This document shows, in pieces, positions 8,437 to 16,445 of a stretch of 64,000 nt of DNA. The stretch's first letter is position 1. Each line of letters begins with the position of its first letter. Origin of the DNA: 73-13 sp035556075 (GTDB lineage Bacteria; Actinomycetota; Actinomycetes; Actinomycetales; Microbacteriaceae); NCBI GenBank assembly GCA_035556075.1, contig DATMFQ010000047.1, positions 1 to 64,000 of the forward strand. Direction: 5' to 3'. The translations under genes were made by a program, and so were the position numbers. The notes under the pieces were generated by a model, which saw only the letters and a list, made by a program, of their open reading frames with translations, was not told the DNA's origin and did no database searches.

Positions 8437-8460
8437 GAGGAAATAATAACAGGTGTTATG
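8437..8460 (-). promoter_or_regulatory. Leaderless promoter with MarR-type palindromic operator for monooxygenase copy 2
   Basis: On the minus strand TATTAT (plus-strand 8443-8448) lies 6 nt before the GTG. It overlaps the perfect inverted repeat ATAACA-GG-TGTTAT at 8446-8459 and the CTGTTATTATTTC element shared with the copy 1 promoter. Repression by the MarR protein at 6573-7079 is inferred. Confidence 0.55.
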
Positions 8461-8483
8461 AATTCGCGGCTGCGATCGGCGGC

Positions 8484-9335
8484 TTAAGCCGGCTTCGTCG
8501 CGGCCGATCCCGCCGAACCGCGGTTGGTCGCGGCGAAGCCGCCGCCATCGACCGTGAGCACCTGACCCGTGATCCAGCGCGCCTGGTCGGTGAGCAGGAA
8601 GTGCGCGGCCGAGGCGATGTCCCATGAGTTGCCCTCGGTCTGCATCGCGACGTTCTTCCGCCGGACCTCCCGCAACTCCTCACTCATATCCTTCGCCGCG
8701 AACGCACCCCAGATCATCCCGACGCGTACCGCATTCGCCCGGATGCCACGTGGTGCGAGCGTCCCGGCGGCCCCGACCGTGAGCTTCTCGAGTGCCGTCT
8801 TCGCGACGCTGTAGGGCAGCCCGGGACCGCGGCCCTCGGCCGCCGACGAGGAGATTGTCACGATCGCACCACCGGCCGTGAGGTGGCGCTGACTGTGCCG
8901 GATAAGGTGCCAGACCTGCGTGAGGTTGAGATCGAATGCCGTGTCCCAGTCGTCCTCGCTCGCCTCGAAGATGCCCATCACCCCGCCGCCGCCGATCGAG
9001 TCCGCGACGAGGTCGAGTCGCCCGAAGCGCTGCGCCGCGGCGTCGACGGTGCGACCGACGGCATCGCCGTCGGTCATGTCGAGCGCGTAGGCGACCGCGG
9101 TGCCCCCGGCGTCCGTGATGAGGTCGACCGTGCGCGCCGCGGCTGCCTCGTCGCGGTCGAGGACGGCGACCGAGGCACCGCCGCGGGCGAGGAGCCAGGC
9201 GAGGGCGAAACCGACGCCGCCGAGCGGACCGCTCAGCCCGCCGCCCGCGACGATCGCGACACGTCCATCGAGGCGGGGGTGGCTCGTCTCGGCGAGGGGG
9301 TCGCGGATGGCCTCGGTCCAGTCGATGTCCGTCAT
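8484..9335 (-). CDS. Short-chain dehydrogenase/reductase (SDR)
   Basis: 283 aa classical SDR: cofactor loop at the first beta strand, LDRDEAAA after beta 2 (Asp suggests NAD preference), catalytic Ser in ISSSAAEG, YSVAK with catalytic Tyr/Lys, and the C-terminal LTDQARWITGQVLTVDGG. The glycine-rich loop is unusual, GGGLSGPLGGVG instead of TGxxxGIG, with extra glycines. ATG chosen where MTDIDW starts; a purine-rich GCAGGA lies upstream. It reads divergently from the zinc alcohol dehydrogenase, with a TTCC-N7-GGAA palindrome in the shared gap. Probably oxidises an alcohol intermediate of the island pathway. Confidence 0.88.
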   Translation of the reverse strand: MTDIDWTEAIRDPLAETSHPRLDGRVAIVAGGGLSGPLGGVGFALAWLLARGGASVAVLDRDEAAAARTVDLITDAGGTAVAYALDMTDGDAVGRTVDAAAQRFGRLDLVADSIGGGGVMGIFEASEDDWDTAFDLNLTQVWHLIRHSQRHLTAGGAIVTISSSAAEGRGPGLPYSVAKTALEKLTVGAAGTLAPRGIRANAVRVGMIWGAFAAKDMSEELREVRRKNVAMQTEGNSWDIASAAHFLLTDQARWITGQVLTVDGGGFAATNRGSAGSAATKPA

Positions 9336-9425
9336 GGCGTCCTGCGGCCTCCTTCGGCTCCCCGTCCGGGGTGACGGGCGGCATCGACGAGCCTGCTGCC
9401 TCGCCTCGGGAACGCCAAGCCCGAG

Positions 9426-9440
9426 TTCCACGGCATGGAA
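9426..9440. promoter_or_regulatory. TTCC-N7-GGAA palindrome in the SDR / alcohol dehydrogenase divergent gap
   Basis: TTCCA-CGGCA-TGGAA, located between the two divergent genes and able to control both. Member of the island-wide candidate IclR operator set. Confidence 0.6.
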
Positions 9441-9537
9441 TCCGCGCCCCGCGGCCGCCCCGAGCGCCATAGGGTGGCCCGGGCCCCTCGCCCGATCCCC
9501 ATGACGTCCCTTTGAACAAGCTTTGAGGTGCTGCGCT

Positions 9538-10626
9538 GTGCGAACCGTCCGTGCTGCGGTCCTGACCGCCCCGAATCAACTCGAGCTGACCGAGTATCCC
9601 TATCCGAGCCACGGGGAGGACGCGGCGATCATTCGGGTGGAGGCCGCCGGCCTGTGCGGGAGCGATGTCGAGCAGATCCGCGGCGAGGATCCCCGCGCAC
9701 GCCTCGGCGTCGTGCCTGGGCACGAGCCCCTCGGCATCATCGAGTCGATCGGCCCGGTTGCGGCCGAGCGCTGGGGTGTCCAGGTCGGCGACCGCATCTG
9801 CGTCGAGGTCGTGGTGCCCTGCCAGGCCTGCCCGAAGTGCCTCGCGCGCACCTTCGTCGAATGCCGCGCGCCGCTCGGCAGCTACGGTTACCGGCCGTTC
9901 GAGGCAGACACGCAGCTCACGGGCGGCTTTGCCGAGGTGATGTATATCCATCCGAACTCGATCGTCCACAAGATCGACGCGACGATCCCCGCCGGGGTCG
10001 CCGCGATGTACAACTCGATTGCCGCCGGCATCCGCTGGGCCGTGCACCTCGGCGGGGTGCAGCCGGGCGATGTCGTGGTCGTCTTCGGCGCGGGACAGCG
10101 GGGGATCGCATCGGCGATGGCCGCGAAGGCCGCGGGCGCCTCACAGGTCATCGTCACAGGTCTCACCCGAGATGCGCACAAGCTCCGGGTCGCGACGGAG
10201 TTCGGTGCGGACGCGACGATCGACGCCGAGGTCGAGGACGTGCCGACTCGCGTGCTCGAGCTCACCGGCGGACGCCCCGCCGATGTCGTCGTCGACGTCA
10301 CGCCCGTGGCCCTCAAGCCCATTCAGGATGCGATCGATGTTGCGCGCGTCGGCGGCACGATCGTCATCGCGGGCCTCAAGAACGGCCGGCCCGCGCCGAT
10401 CTCCACGGACGAGCTCATCACGAAGTCGCTGCGCATCCTCGGCGCCCGCGGCGTCGAGTGGCGCTCCATCGACGAGGCCATCGCGCTTATCGAGTCGGGG
10501 CAGTACCCGCTCGAGCTCCTCCAGACCCACCGATACCCGCTCGACGAGGTCAGCACCGCGATCGCGGTGCTCGGCGGCGAGGTGCCCGAGGAGCAGGCGA
10601 TCCACGTGGCGCTGCTGCCGAGCTGA
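9538..10626 (+). CDS. Zinc-dependent alcohol dehydrogenase, MDR superfamily
   Basis: 362 aa medium-chain dehydrogenase. Catalytic zinc ligands in LCGSDVEQ and GHEPLG; structural zinc cysteines in CQACPKC...C (about residues 95-108); NAD-binding VFGAGQRGIASAMAAK (about residues 176-191). It oxidises an alcohol to an aldehyde or ketone, or the reverse; the pattern resembles threonine- or polyol-dehydrogenase-like members. GTG at 9538 is preferred over an upstream TTG because GAGGTG lies 7 nt before it and the protein then starts in the usual way. Shares its regulatory gap with the divergent SDR. Confidence 0.88.
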   Translation: MRTVRAAVLTAPNQLELTEYPYPSHGEDAAIIRVEAAGLCGSDVEQIRGEDPRARLGVVPGHEPLGIIESIGPVAAERWGVQVGDRICVEVVVPCQACPKCLARTFVECRAPLGSYGYRPFEADTQLTGGFAEVMYIHPNSIVHKIDATIPAGVAAMYNSIAAGIRWAVHLGGVQPGDVVVVFGAGQRGIASAMAAKAAGASQVIVTGLTRDAHKLRVATEFGADATIDAEVEDVPTRVLELTGGRPADVVVDVTPVALKPIQDAIDVARVGGTIVIAGLKNGRPAPISTDELITKSLRILGARGVEWRSIDEAIALIESGQYPLELLQTHRYPLDEVSTAIAVLGGEVPEEQAIHVALLPS

Positions 10627-10649
10627 GCAGCTCGCGGCCCATGCGCCGA

Positions 10650-10682
10650 CGAAGGGGCGGGTGCCGACGCCCCGCCCCTTCG
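10650..10682. terminator. Bidirectional hairpin terminator between alcohol dehydrogenase and monooxygenase copy 3
   Basis: Perfect 12-bp stem CGAAGGGGCGGG / CCCGCCCCTTCG with a 9-nt loop, between two convergent genes. Confidence 0.8.
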
Positions 10683-10694
10683 CGCATTCCTGAA

Positions 10695-12029
10695 TCAGAG
10701 GACGGTGCGCGCGCCGCGGCTCGGCTCGATGATCTCGAGCCCCATGCGCTCGCGGAGCGTGTCACCCCGGTACTCGTCCTGGAAGTAGCCGCGCTCCTGG
10801 AGCTCGGGCACAAGCAGGTCGAGCATGGCATGCATGCCCTCGGGCACGTGCGGTGCGTTGAGGTTAAAGCCGTCGCAGGCGCGGGAGTCGAACCAGTCGA
10901 TCATCAGCTCGGCGATCGACTGCGGCGTGCCCGCGACCCACTGGTGGCCGGAGGCACGGGAGATCTCGACCGACATCTCCCGGATCGTCATGCGCTCGGC
11001 CATGGGCTTGTAGATGGAGCGATAGCGCTCGTGGTACTCGGGCCGGTCGACCAGGCGCTCAGCAGGCACCTTCTCGTCGAAGTCGAGGTCGCTCGTGTCG
11101 ACGTAGAGCACCCGCTCGACCGCGGAGCGGCCGTGCACCGGGTGGATATAGCTGGCGAGCTCGGCGGCGAGCTCGTCGGCCTCCGCCTGGGTGCTGCCGA
11201 TGATCGGCATGATACCGGGCAGGATCTTCACCTTCTCCGGGTCTCGGCCATTGCTCGTCACCCGCGCCTTGAAGTCGGCGTAGAACTCCATCGATCCCGC
11301 CTTGACCGACTGGGCGGTGTAGATGGCGTCGGCGACGGCGCTGCCGAGGGTCTTGCCGGCTTCGGACTGGCCGGCCTGCACGAGCGCGGTGTGGCCCTGG
11401 GGCGGGCGCGGCATGTTCAGCGCGCCCTGGACGTTGAAGAACTCGCCGACGTGGTTGATGTCGTGGATCTTGTCCGGGTCAGCCCACCAGCCGCCAGCCC
11501 GGTCGGTGATGACCGCGTCGGACTCCCAGGACTCCCAGAGCTTCTTGACGACCTCGACGAACTCGGTGGCGCGGCGGTAGCGCAGTGCCGGGTCGGGCAT
11601 CTCCGGCAGACCGTAGTTCTGATTGCCCATGATCGAGGTGACGATGTTCCAGCCGACCCGGCCGTCCGTGAGGTGGTCGAGCCCTGCGAGCTGGCGGGCG
11701 ACATTGTACGGCTCGGAGAACGTCGTCGACATGGTCCCCATGAGCCCGATCTTCTCGGTCAGCCCGGCCATCGCGCCGATCGACGAGATCGGCTCGTTGA
11801 GGCCGGTGGCGCGGTTGCCGCCCTTGCGGATGGAGTCCACGTCTTGGCTGTCGGCAAAGAAGACGGAGTGGATCTTGGCGCGTTCCGCAGCCTGCACCAT
11901 GTCACGGGTCAGCGAGAGCTTCCCGATCTCCTCGGCACGGCTCTCCGGGTGGCGCCACGCATCGGTGTGGTAGCCGAACGAGAGGATGAACATGGTCAGC
12001 GCCATCTGGCGCTCGGGCTTGCTCGCCAT
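10695..12029 (-). CDS. LLM-class flavin-dependent monooxygenase, NtaA/SnaA/DszA family (copy 3)
   Basis: 444 aa, very close to copy 1 by eye over most of the length (ESRAEEIGKLSLTRDMVQAA, FFADSQD, STTFSEPYNVARQLAGLDHL, GRVGWNIVTS, PPQGHTALVQAGQSEAG, GMHAMLDLLVPELQERGYF). ATG at 12029 has AAGGAGA 5 nt upstream. Requires FMNH2 from a partner reductase. It is downstream of an SDR gene and the UGSC pair on the same strand, but has its own TTCC-N7-GGAA site at 12116-12130. Copies 1 and 3 are likely duplicates acting on related substrates or successive intermediates. Confidence 0.9.
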   Translation of the reverse strand: MASKPERQMALTMFILSFGYHTDAWRHPESRAEEIGKLSLTRDMVQAAERAKIHSVFFADSQDVDSIRKGGNRATGLNEPISSIGAMAGLTEKIGLMGTMSTTFSEPYNVARQLAGLDHLTDGRVGWNIVTSIMGNQNYGLPEMPDPALRYRRATEFVEVVKKLWESWESDAVITDRAGGWWADPDKIHDINHVGEFFNVQGALNMPRPPQGHTALVQAGQSEAGKTLGSAVADAIYTAQSVKAGSMEFYADFKARVTSNGRDPEKVKILPGIMPIIGSTQAEADELAAELASYIHPVHGRSAVERVLYVDTSDLDFDEKVPAERLVDRPEYHERYRSIYKPMAERMTIREMSVEISRASGHQWVAGTPQSIAELMIDWFDSRACDGFNLNAPHVPEGMHAMLDLLVPELQERGYFQDEYRGDTLRERMGLEIIEPSRGARTVL

Positions 12030-12115
12030 CGAGGTCTCCTTGCATCGATCAGGGCCCCTGCTCAAGGGGTACGGCGTCACGCTAGCCGCGTCGAGGACCA
12101 GTGGCCGGGGTGCGC

Positions 12116-12130
12116 TTCCATCGGGAGGAA
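12116..12130. promoter_or_regulatory. TTCC-N7-GGAA palindrome upstream of monooxygenase copy 3
   Basis: TTCCA-TCGGG-AGGAA, in the 111-nt gap between the SDR stop and the monooxygenase start on the minus strand. Confidence 0.5.
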
Positions 12131-12140
12131 GGTGGCTCCG

Positions 12141-12986
12141 TCAGGCCTCCGGCGGGCGTCCCATGGACAGCCGGTCGATGCCGCCGCCGTCGATCGGCAG
12201 CGACTGCGCCGTGATGTACCCGCTGCGCTCGTGGCTGAGGAAGTCGACTGCGTGTGCGACGTCCTCGGGCACGCCGACGCGTCCGACAGGAATACGGGTG
12301 GCCATCTGGCGCATAGCGGCGTCGCGATCACCGCCGCGACGGCCGAGCATCGAGCGACTCGTGGCGACGAGCCCGGGACACACCGCATTGACCGTGATGC
12401 CCCAGCCGGCGACGTCGATGGCGAGCGAGCGCGTGAGGCCGAGGATGCCGGCTTTCGCGGCCGAATAGGCGGTCGAGCGCCCGGCGGCGTCGATGCCCGC
12501 CATCGAGGAGACGTTGACGATCCGCCCGTACCGAGCGGGACGCATGCGCTGGATCGCCGCCCGGGACATGAGGAAGGTGCCGTGCAGCGTGACGCGCAAC
12601 TGCTCCTGCCAGGCCTCGACCGGCACATCGGCGACATCCGCGCGATCGGCGCCCTGCGGCGCGGCGGCGTTGTTCACGAGGACATCGAGCCGTCCGAAGG
12701 CGTCGTCGACCTGCGCATACATGCGCTCGACATCCGCAGCATCACCGATGTCGCCCAGGAGTGCGAGCGACTGCGTCCCAGTGGCACTGAGCTCCTCGAC
12801 GAGGGCGCCAAGGCCGCCGGGGCCCGACTCGGGCGCGTCGCCGACGTTCTCGACGCCAGCGGGTAACCGATCGGTCACGACGACCGTGTCGCCGCGAGCT
12901 GCCAGGGCGCGGGCGATCGCCGCGCCCATCCCGTCGGGCTTGCCGCAGCCGGTGATGAGGGCGACGCGGGCGGGGGTCTCGGACAT
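12141..12986 (-). CDS. Short-chain dehydrogenase/reductase (SDR)
   Basis: 281 aa. Begins with the cofactor loop ITGCGKPDGMGAAIA, then VVVTDRLPAG, a conserved VNNAA, catalytic Ser in NVSSMAG, YSAAK, and the terminal GYITAQSLPIDGGG. NAD(P)-dependent alcohol or ketone oxidoreductase of unknown substrate. A long loop around residues 45-60 (VGDAPESGPGGLGAL) is larger than in typical members. ATG at 12986 is preceded by GAGGAGG. It lies 25 nt after the partner gene of the UGSC protein on the same strand, so the three genes probably form one operon from 14600 downwards. Confidence 0.87.
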   Translation of the reverse strand: MSETPARVALITGCGKPDGMGAAIARALAARGDTVVVTDRLPAGVENVGDAPESGPGGLGALVEELSATGTQSLALLGDIGDAADVERMYAQVDDAFGRLDVLVNNAAAPQGADRADVADVPVEAWQEQLRVTLHGTFLMSRAAIQRMRPARYGRIVNVSSMAGIDAAGRSTAYSAAKAGILGLTRSLAIDVAGWGITVNAVCPGLVATSRSMLGRRGGDRDAAMRQMATRIPVGRVGVPEDVAHAVDFLSHERSGYITAQSLPIDGGGIDRLSMGRPPEA

Positions 12987-13011
12987 GGGCCTCCTCAGGT
13001 GGACGGTCGTG

Positions 13012-14049
13012 CTAGCGCACCGGGAAGGAGTGACCCGACCAGCTGCTGAAGACGCGCACGACCATGGATATTGCGGCGTTGCGCGAGCCGGCGACGATGA
13101 TCGGCAGGTTCGCGAGGCTCGCATCGGCGAATACTGGGTGGACGTGATCGGGCTCGTAGGGTCCGCCCGGCAGCCCGCTCAGCGCCTTGCCAACAGCCGC
13201 GAGTTGCGCCTCGGTACGGGAGCTCGCGTCGACGAGCCACTCGCGGACGTCCTGCTTCGACATCCCGGCCGAGGCGAAGAGGTGCGCGTGCTCAGGGTTC
13301 ATGATGATGCCAACGGAGGCATGGCGGAAGATCCATGGGCCGGTGCGCTGGATCGTATCGGCGAAGTCTCGGAGCACGTCCTCAGGCCCCGTGAAGCTGC
13401 GATTGTCGACGAACTCCATGGTGCGCAGGAGCGTTGCGCTCACCGCGCTGACGCCAGGTGCGAGGCCGGCCTCGACGGAGAGGGGCTCCCAGGGGCTCTC
13501 CTCCTCGTTCTCGGCGATGCAGACCTGCCAGCGGCCCGGGAGGCCCTGGGTGGCCTGCTCGAGCTCGTGCGGCACGATGCCGAAGCTGTTGCGGACCGTG
13601 AGGCCGATCGCGCGCGGGATCGTCGCATTCGGCCGGAATCCCGGGCCAAGCACGCCGCCGCGGGCGTTGATGCCCAGCTCCTCGCGGATCGGTCCGTTCA
13701 CCACGATGAGGGGGGAGGGGCCGCTCGTGCTCTGGAAACCGCCACCGCGCGCCGCGCGTTCGCCCGACAGGGCGTCCCAGGCAGCGAGCACGACGGGGAA
13801 GTACTCCGGACGGCAGCCAGCCATGATCGCGTGGACGGCGACATCGCGGACCGTCGCCTCGCGGTCAAGTGCCATGCTCCGGGCGACGACCTCGTCAGGG
13901 TCGCGGCTCGTGCTGTCGAGGAATGTGGCGAGCGCCGACTCCGTCGCCGGCACCAGCGGCAGGCCGTCCGACCAGCCGCGGTCGTACAGGTGCTCGATGA
14001 CCGCCGACGCGGCCTCGGGGTCGAGCACGGGGGTTTCCTCGTGGCTCAC
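13012..14049 (-). CDS. Uncharacterised partner protein of the UGSC-family protein
   Basis: 345 aa. I do not recognise a named enzyme family; homologues adjacent to UGSC proteins are known to exist but are uncharacterised. Visible features: a conserved-looking N-terminal block DRGWSDGLPLVPAT, a helix with ATVRDVAVHAIMAGCRPEYFP (Cys79), NGPIREELGINARGGVLGPG with many glycines, and VGIIMNPEHAHLF. No signal peptide or membrane helix. The GTG start overlaps the UGSC stop codon as GTGA, so translation is coupled and the two products probably form a complex in equal amounts. Function unknown; a reductive thiol-dependent reaction is a hypothesis only. Confidence 0.75.
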   Translation of the reverse strand: MSHEETPVLDPEAASAVIEHLYDRGWSDGLPLVPATESALATFLDSTSRDPDEVVARSMALDREATVRDVAVHAIMAGCRPEYFPVVLAAWDALSGERAARGGGFQSTSGPSPLIVVNGPIREELGINARGGVLGPGFRPNATIPRAIGLTVRNSFGIVPHELEQATQGLPGRWQVCIAENEEESPWEPLSVEAGLAPGVSAVSATLLRTMEFVDNRSFTGPEDVLRDFADTIQRTGPWIFRHASVGIIMNPEHAHLFASAGMSKQDVREWLVDASSRTEAQLAAVGKALSGLPGGPYEPDHVHPVFADASLANLPIIVAGSRNAAISMVVRVFSSWSGHSFPVR

Positions 14050-14600
14050 GCGGCCTTGCCCTCGCCCGCGAGCAGGTGCGAGCGGATCGCCGCGGCGAGC
14101 TCGGTTCCGCGATCCGCGATCTGCTGGCCCTCGAGGTTCGCGATCGGGTGCGGGGTACGGAGATAGGGGAAGTCCGGGCGGCCCTTGAGTCCGGCCATCG
14201 CCGTGGCGGTCACCTCGAAGGCCTCGGTGCAGATGACCGCGGTCGGGATGCCGCGGGCCTCGAGCATGATGCCGTCGGCGACAGCGGAGGCGCTGCATGA
14301 GCCGCAGTCGCCGACGCCGATGAGGACGACGTCACACTCGGTCGTCAGTCGCTCGAGGAGGTCGTCGGGCAGCGGCAGCGCGAAGTTTTCCTTCGTCATG
14401 GGAATGAGCTCGCCGACCTGGTCCGAGCGCTGCAGGCTCGCACCGATCACGTCGAGGATTGCGGCGGCGTTGCGCTTTGTGTTCTCGAGGAGGCCGACAC
14501 GCAGGCCCGCCAGGCTCTCGAGTGGGGGCGCCGACTGCGCGGTGCTCGCGGTGGTGGCGCCGCGGGCGCTCGCCGTCGGGTCAATGATGAGGCCAACCAT
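14046..14600 (-). CDS. UGSC-family protein, cysteine form (CGSC motif)
   Basis: 184 aa. The motif GDCGSCSASAV places Cys99-Gly-Ser-Cys102 where some family members carry selenocysteine (U-G-S-C). Both codons here are TGC, so no selenocysteine machinery is needed. Other conserved parts are VLLIGVGD before the motif and ICTEAFE and FPYLRTPHPI after it. Family knowledge: first noticed in metagenomic selenoprotein surveys as a presumed thiol redox protein; reaction unknown. GGAGGT precedes the ATG. First gene of an operon with its partner and an SDR, and preceded by a TTCC-N7-GGAA site. The island thioredoxin is a natural electron donor candidate. Confidence 0.82.
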   Translation of the reverse strand: MVGLIIDPTASARGATTASTAQSAPPLESLAGLRVGLLENTKRNAAAILDVIGASLQRSDQVGELIPMTKENFALPLPDDLLERLTTECDVVLIGVGDCGSCSASAVADGIMLEARGIPTAVICTEAFEVTATAMAGLKGRPDFPYLRTPHPIANLEGQQIADRGTELAAAIRSHLLAGEGKAA

Positions 14601-14667
14601 GGGACACCTCCGTTGGAAAGGGAATCAAATAATCCTGCTTGAGGGTGTGGCTGGAGTCAGTCTGTGA

Positions 14668-14682
14668 TTCCAGGGGGCGGAA
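14668..14682. promoter_or_regulatory. TTCC-N7-GGAA palindrome upstream of the UGSC operon
   Basis: TTCCA-GGGGG-CGGAA, 68 nt before the UGSC start codon. Member of the island-wide operator set. Confidence 0.55.
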
Positions 14683-14708
14683 CACGGGTGCCGGCGCGGG
14701 GAACGATT

Positions 14709-14735
14709 GCGGGGCGGGCCGATGGCCCGCCCCGC
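14709..14735 (-). terminator. Hairpin terminator of the ABC importer operon
   Basis: Perfect 12-bp stem GCGGGGCGGGCC / GGCCCGCCCCGC with a 3-nt loop, 18 nt beyond the stop codon of the solute-binding protein. Confidence 0.75.
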
Positions 14736-14752
14736 ACCTGGCGTCGATCGGC

Positions 14753-16363
14753 TCAGCCGCCGATCCACGACATGGTTGCCCACGGCGGGTTGTTCGTCTG
14801 GCCATCCGTCGCGTTGAGGTTCTCCCAGCGCGTGGTGTTGACCGTGTAGTTCGACCCGTTCGACCAGGACAGCGGCGCGTAGTAGATCAGGTCACGCGCG
14901 CGCTCCTGCATCGTGTGGAAGTACGTCGCGCGCTCGTCACGGTCGAGCGTGGACAGCGCGCCCTGCGCCGCCGCGTCGAGTTCCGCGTCCGAGATGCCCG
15001 AGCCGTTGGTGACCGGGATCCGGTCCGGGTTGCTGATCATCCAGCGGCTGATGCCGAGGCTCGGGTCAGCCGAGACGGTGCTGCGGATCATCGAGATGCC
15101 GAAGTTGGAGTTCTGGTAGACCTCCTCCATCCAGACCGGCTCCGCGGTGCCGACGAGGTTGACGTTGATCCCGACATCGGCAAGTGAGGACTTGACGACC
15201 TCGCCGGCGGCGCCGACGTCCGACAGTGCCGAGATGAAGCGCAGGTCGAGCGAGAATCGCCAGCCGTCCGACTGCACCGGGTAGCCGGCGGCGTCAAGGC
15301 CCGCGTTGATCGCGTCGAGGTCCCGCGGGAAGTCCTTCTCGAAGTTCACGTCCGGGCTCTGTGCCCAGGCGAGGGTGTCCGGGAAGAAGCTGTTCGCGGC
15401 CTCACCGATGCCGCTGAGCGCCCGCTGGGTGACGGCCTCGCGGTCGATCGCTGCGAAGATGAGCGCGCGCACGTCCGCGCTCTCGAGTTCCGGGAGCAGC
15501 GAGTTGAACGTGACCGTGATGCCCTGGCGGAAGACGCCGCCGTCGAGGAGCTCGAGGTCCGGGTTCGCCGTGACCTGATCCTGCTGCGCGGGGTCGATGA
15601 TCGCCGAGTCGAGCTCGCCCGCGAGCATTGCGAGCGTGCGCGTGTTCACATCGGTCATGACCGGGTAGATCGCGCGGTCGACCTGGACGTCGCCACCCCA
15701 CCAGTCGGGGTTCTTCACGAGCACGACCTGCGCGCCGGGCTCGAAGGACTCGAACATCATGGGGCCGGTGCCGATCGGGGCGAGGTTCGCCGGGTTCGTC
15801 ACGTAGTCGGTGCCCTCGTAGATGTGCTTCGGGGTGATCGCCTGTTGCGAGAGTGCCTCGAGGAAGGGGCCGTACTGCGAGTTCATGGTGAGCACGACGG
15901 TCGAGTCGTCGGGGGCCTCGATCGAGTCGATTGCCGAAGTGAGCGCCTTGCCGAAGGTCTGCAGCGGCATGATCTCTTCGAAGTTGAAGATCACGTCGTC
16001 GACCGTGAACGGCTCGCCGTCGTGCCACGTCACGCCCTGACGGATCTTGAAGGTGATCGTCAGGCCATCCGGGCTGAACTCCCAGCTCTCCGCGAGACCG
16101 GGCAGGATCTCGTAGCTGTCCGTCACCTCGACGAGCGTGCCGAGCACCGCGAAGCCGAAGCGCAGCGGGATCGGGCCACCCGCGAACTGCGGGTTCATGC
16201 TCGTCGGGTCGGCGCTGATCGCCTCGATGTACAGGCGCTCGGCGGTGGGGGCGTCGGTCGCCGTGTCGTCAGGCTGGCCGCCTGGCGCGCAGGCTGCTAG
16301 GGCGAGCGCCGCTGCTGCCGCGGCAGCAGCGAGGGCGAGTCGCCGTGGTCGTGTGCTACTCAT
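14753..16363 (-). CDS. ABC transporter substrate-binding lipoprotein, family 5 (operon copy)
   Basis: 536 aa. An alanine-rich signal peptide ends in lipobox LAAC (about residue 24), followed by a family-5 solute-binding fold (RQGVTWHDGEPFTVDDVIFN, GTGPMMFESFEPG). It is the last gene of the importer operon, 82 nt after the second ATPase gene. Paralogous to the orphan at 1606-3201. The ligand pocket cannot be judged from sequence; nickel, peptides and small organic anions are all known ligands of the family. Confidence 0.9.
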   Translation of the reverse strand: MSSTRPRRLALAAAAAAAALALAACAPGGQPDDTATDAPTAERLYIEAISADPTSMNPQFAGGPIPLRFGFAVLGTLVEVTDSYEILPGLAESWEFSPDGLTITFKIRQGVTWHDGEPFTVDDVIFNFEEIMPLQTFGKALTSAIDSIEAPDDSTVVLTMNSQYGPFLEALSQQAITPKHIYEGTDYVTNPANLAPIGTGPMMFESFEPGAQVVLVKNPDWWGGDVQVDRAIYPVMTDVNTRTLAMLAGELDSAIIDPAQQDQVTANPDLELLDGGVFRQGITVTFNSLLPELESADVRALIFAAIDREAVTQRALSGIGEAANSFFPDTLAWAQSPDVNFEKDFPRDLDAINAGLDAAGYPVQSDGWRFSLDLRFISALSDVGAAGEVVKSSLADVGINVNLVGTAEPVWMEEVYQNSNFGISMIRSTVSADPSLGISRWMISNPDRIPVTNGSGISDAELDAAAQGALSTLDRDERATYFHTMQERARDLIYYAPLSWSNGSNYTVNTTRWENLNATDGQTNNPPWATMSWIGG

Positions 16364-16445
16364 CGCTGAGTCCTCCTTGGTGTTGCGCTGTCGGATTTCG
16401 ACGGCGCGGGTGATTGCAGTGTTCAGTTGTGGTGGGGACCAGTCG

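Noticed and set aside
9528..12866. Very long open frame of 1112 codons
   Set aside because: It runs out of frame through the alcohol dehydrogenase and antisense through monooxygenase copy 3 and an SDR; its Arg-rich translation and lack of domains mark it as a high-GC shadow.
14292..14306. Possible selenocysteine site in the UGSC protein
   Set aside because: Both motif cysteines are coded by TGC, and there is no in-frame TGA at the motif.
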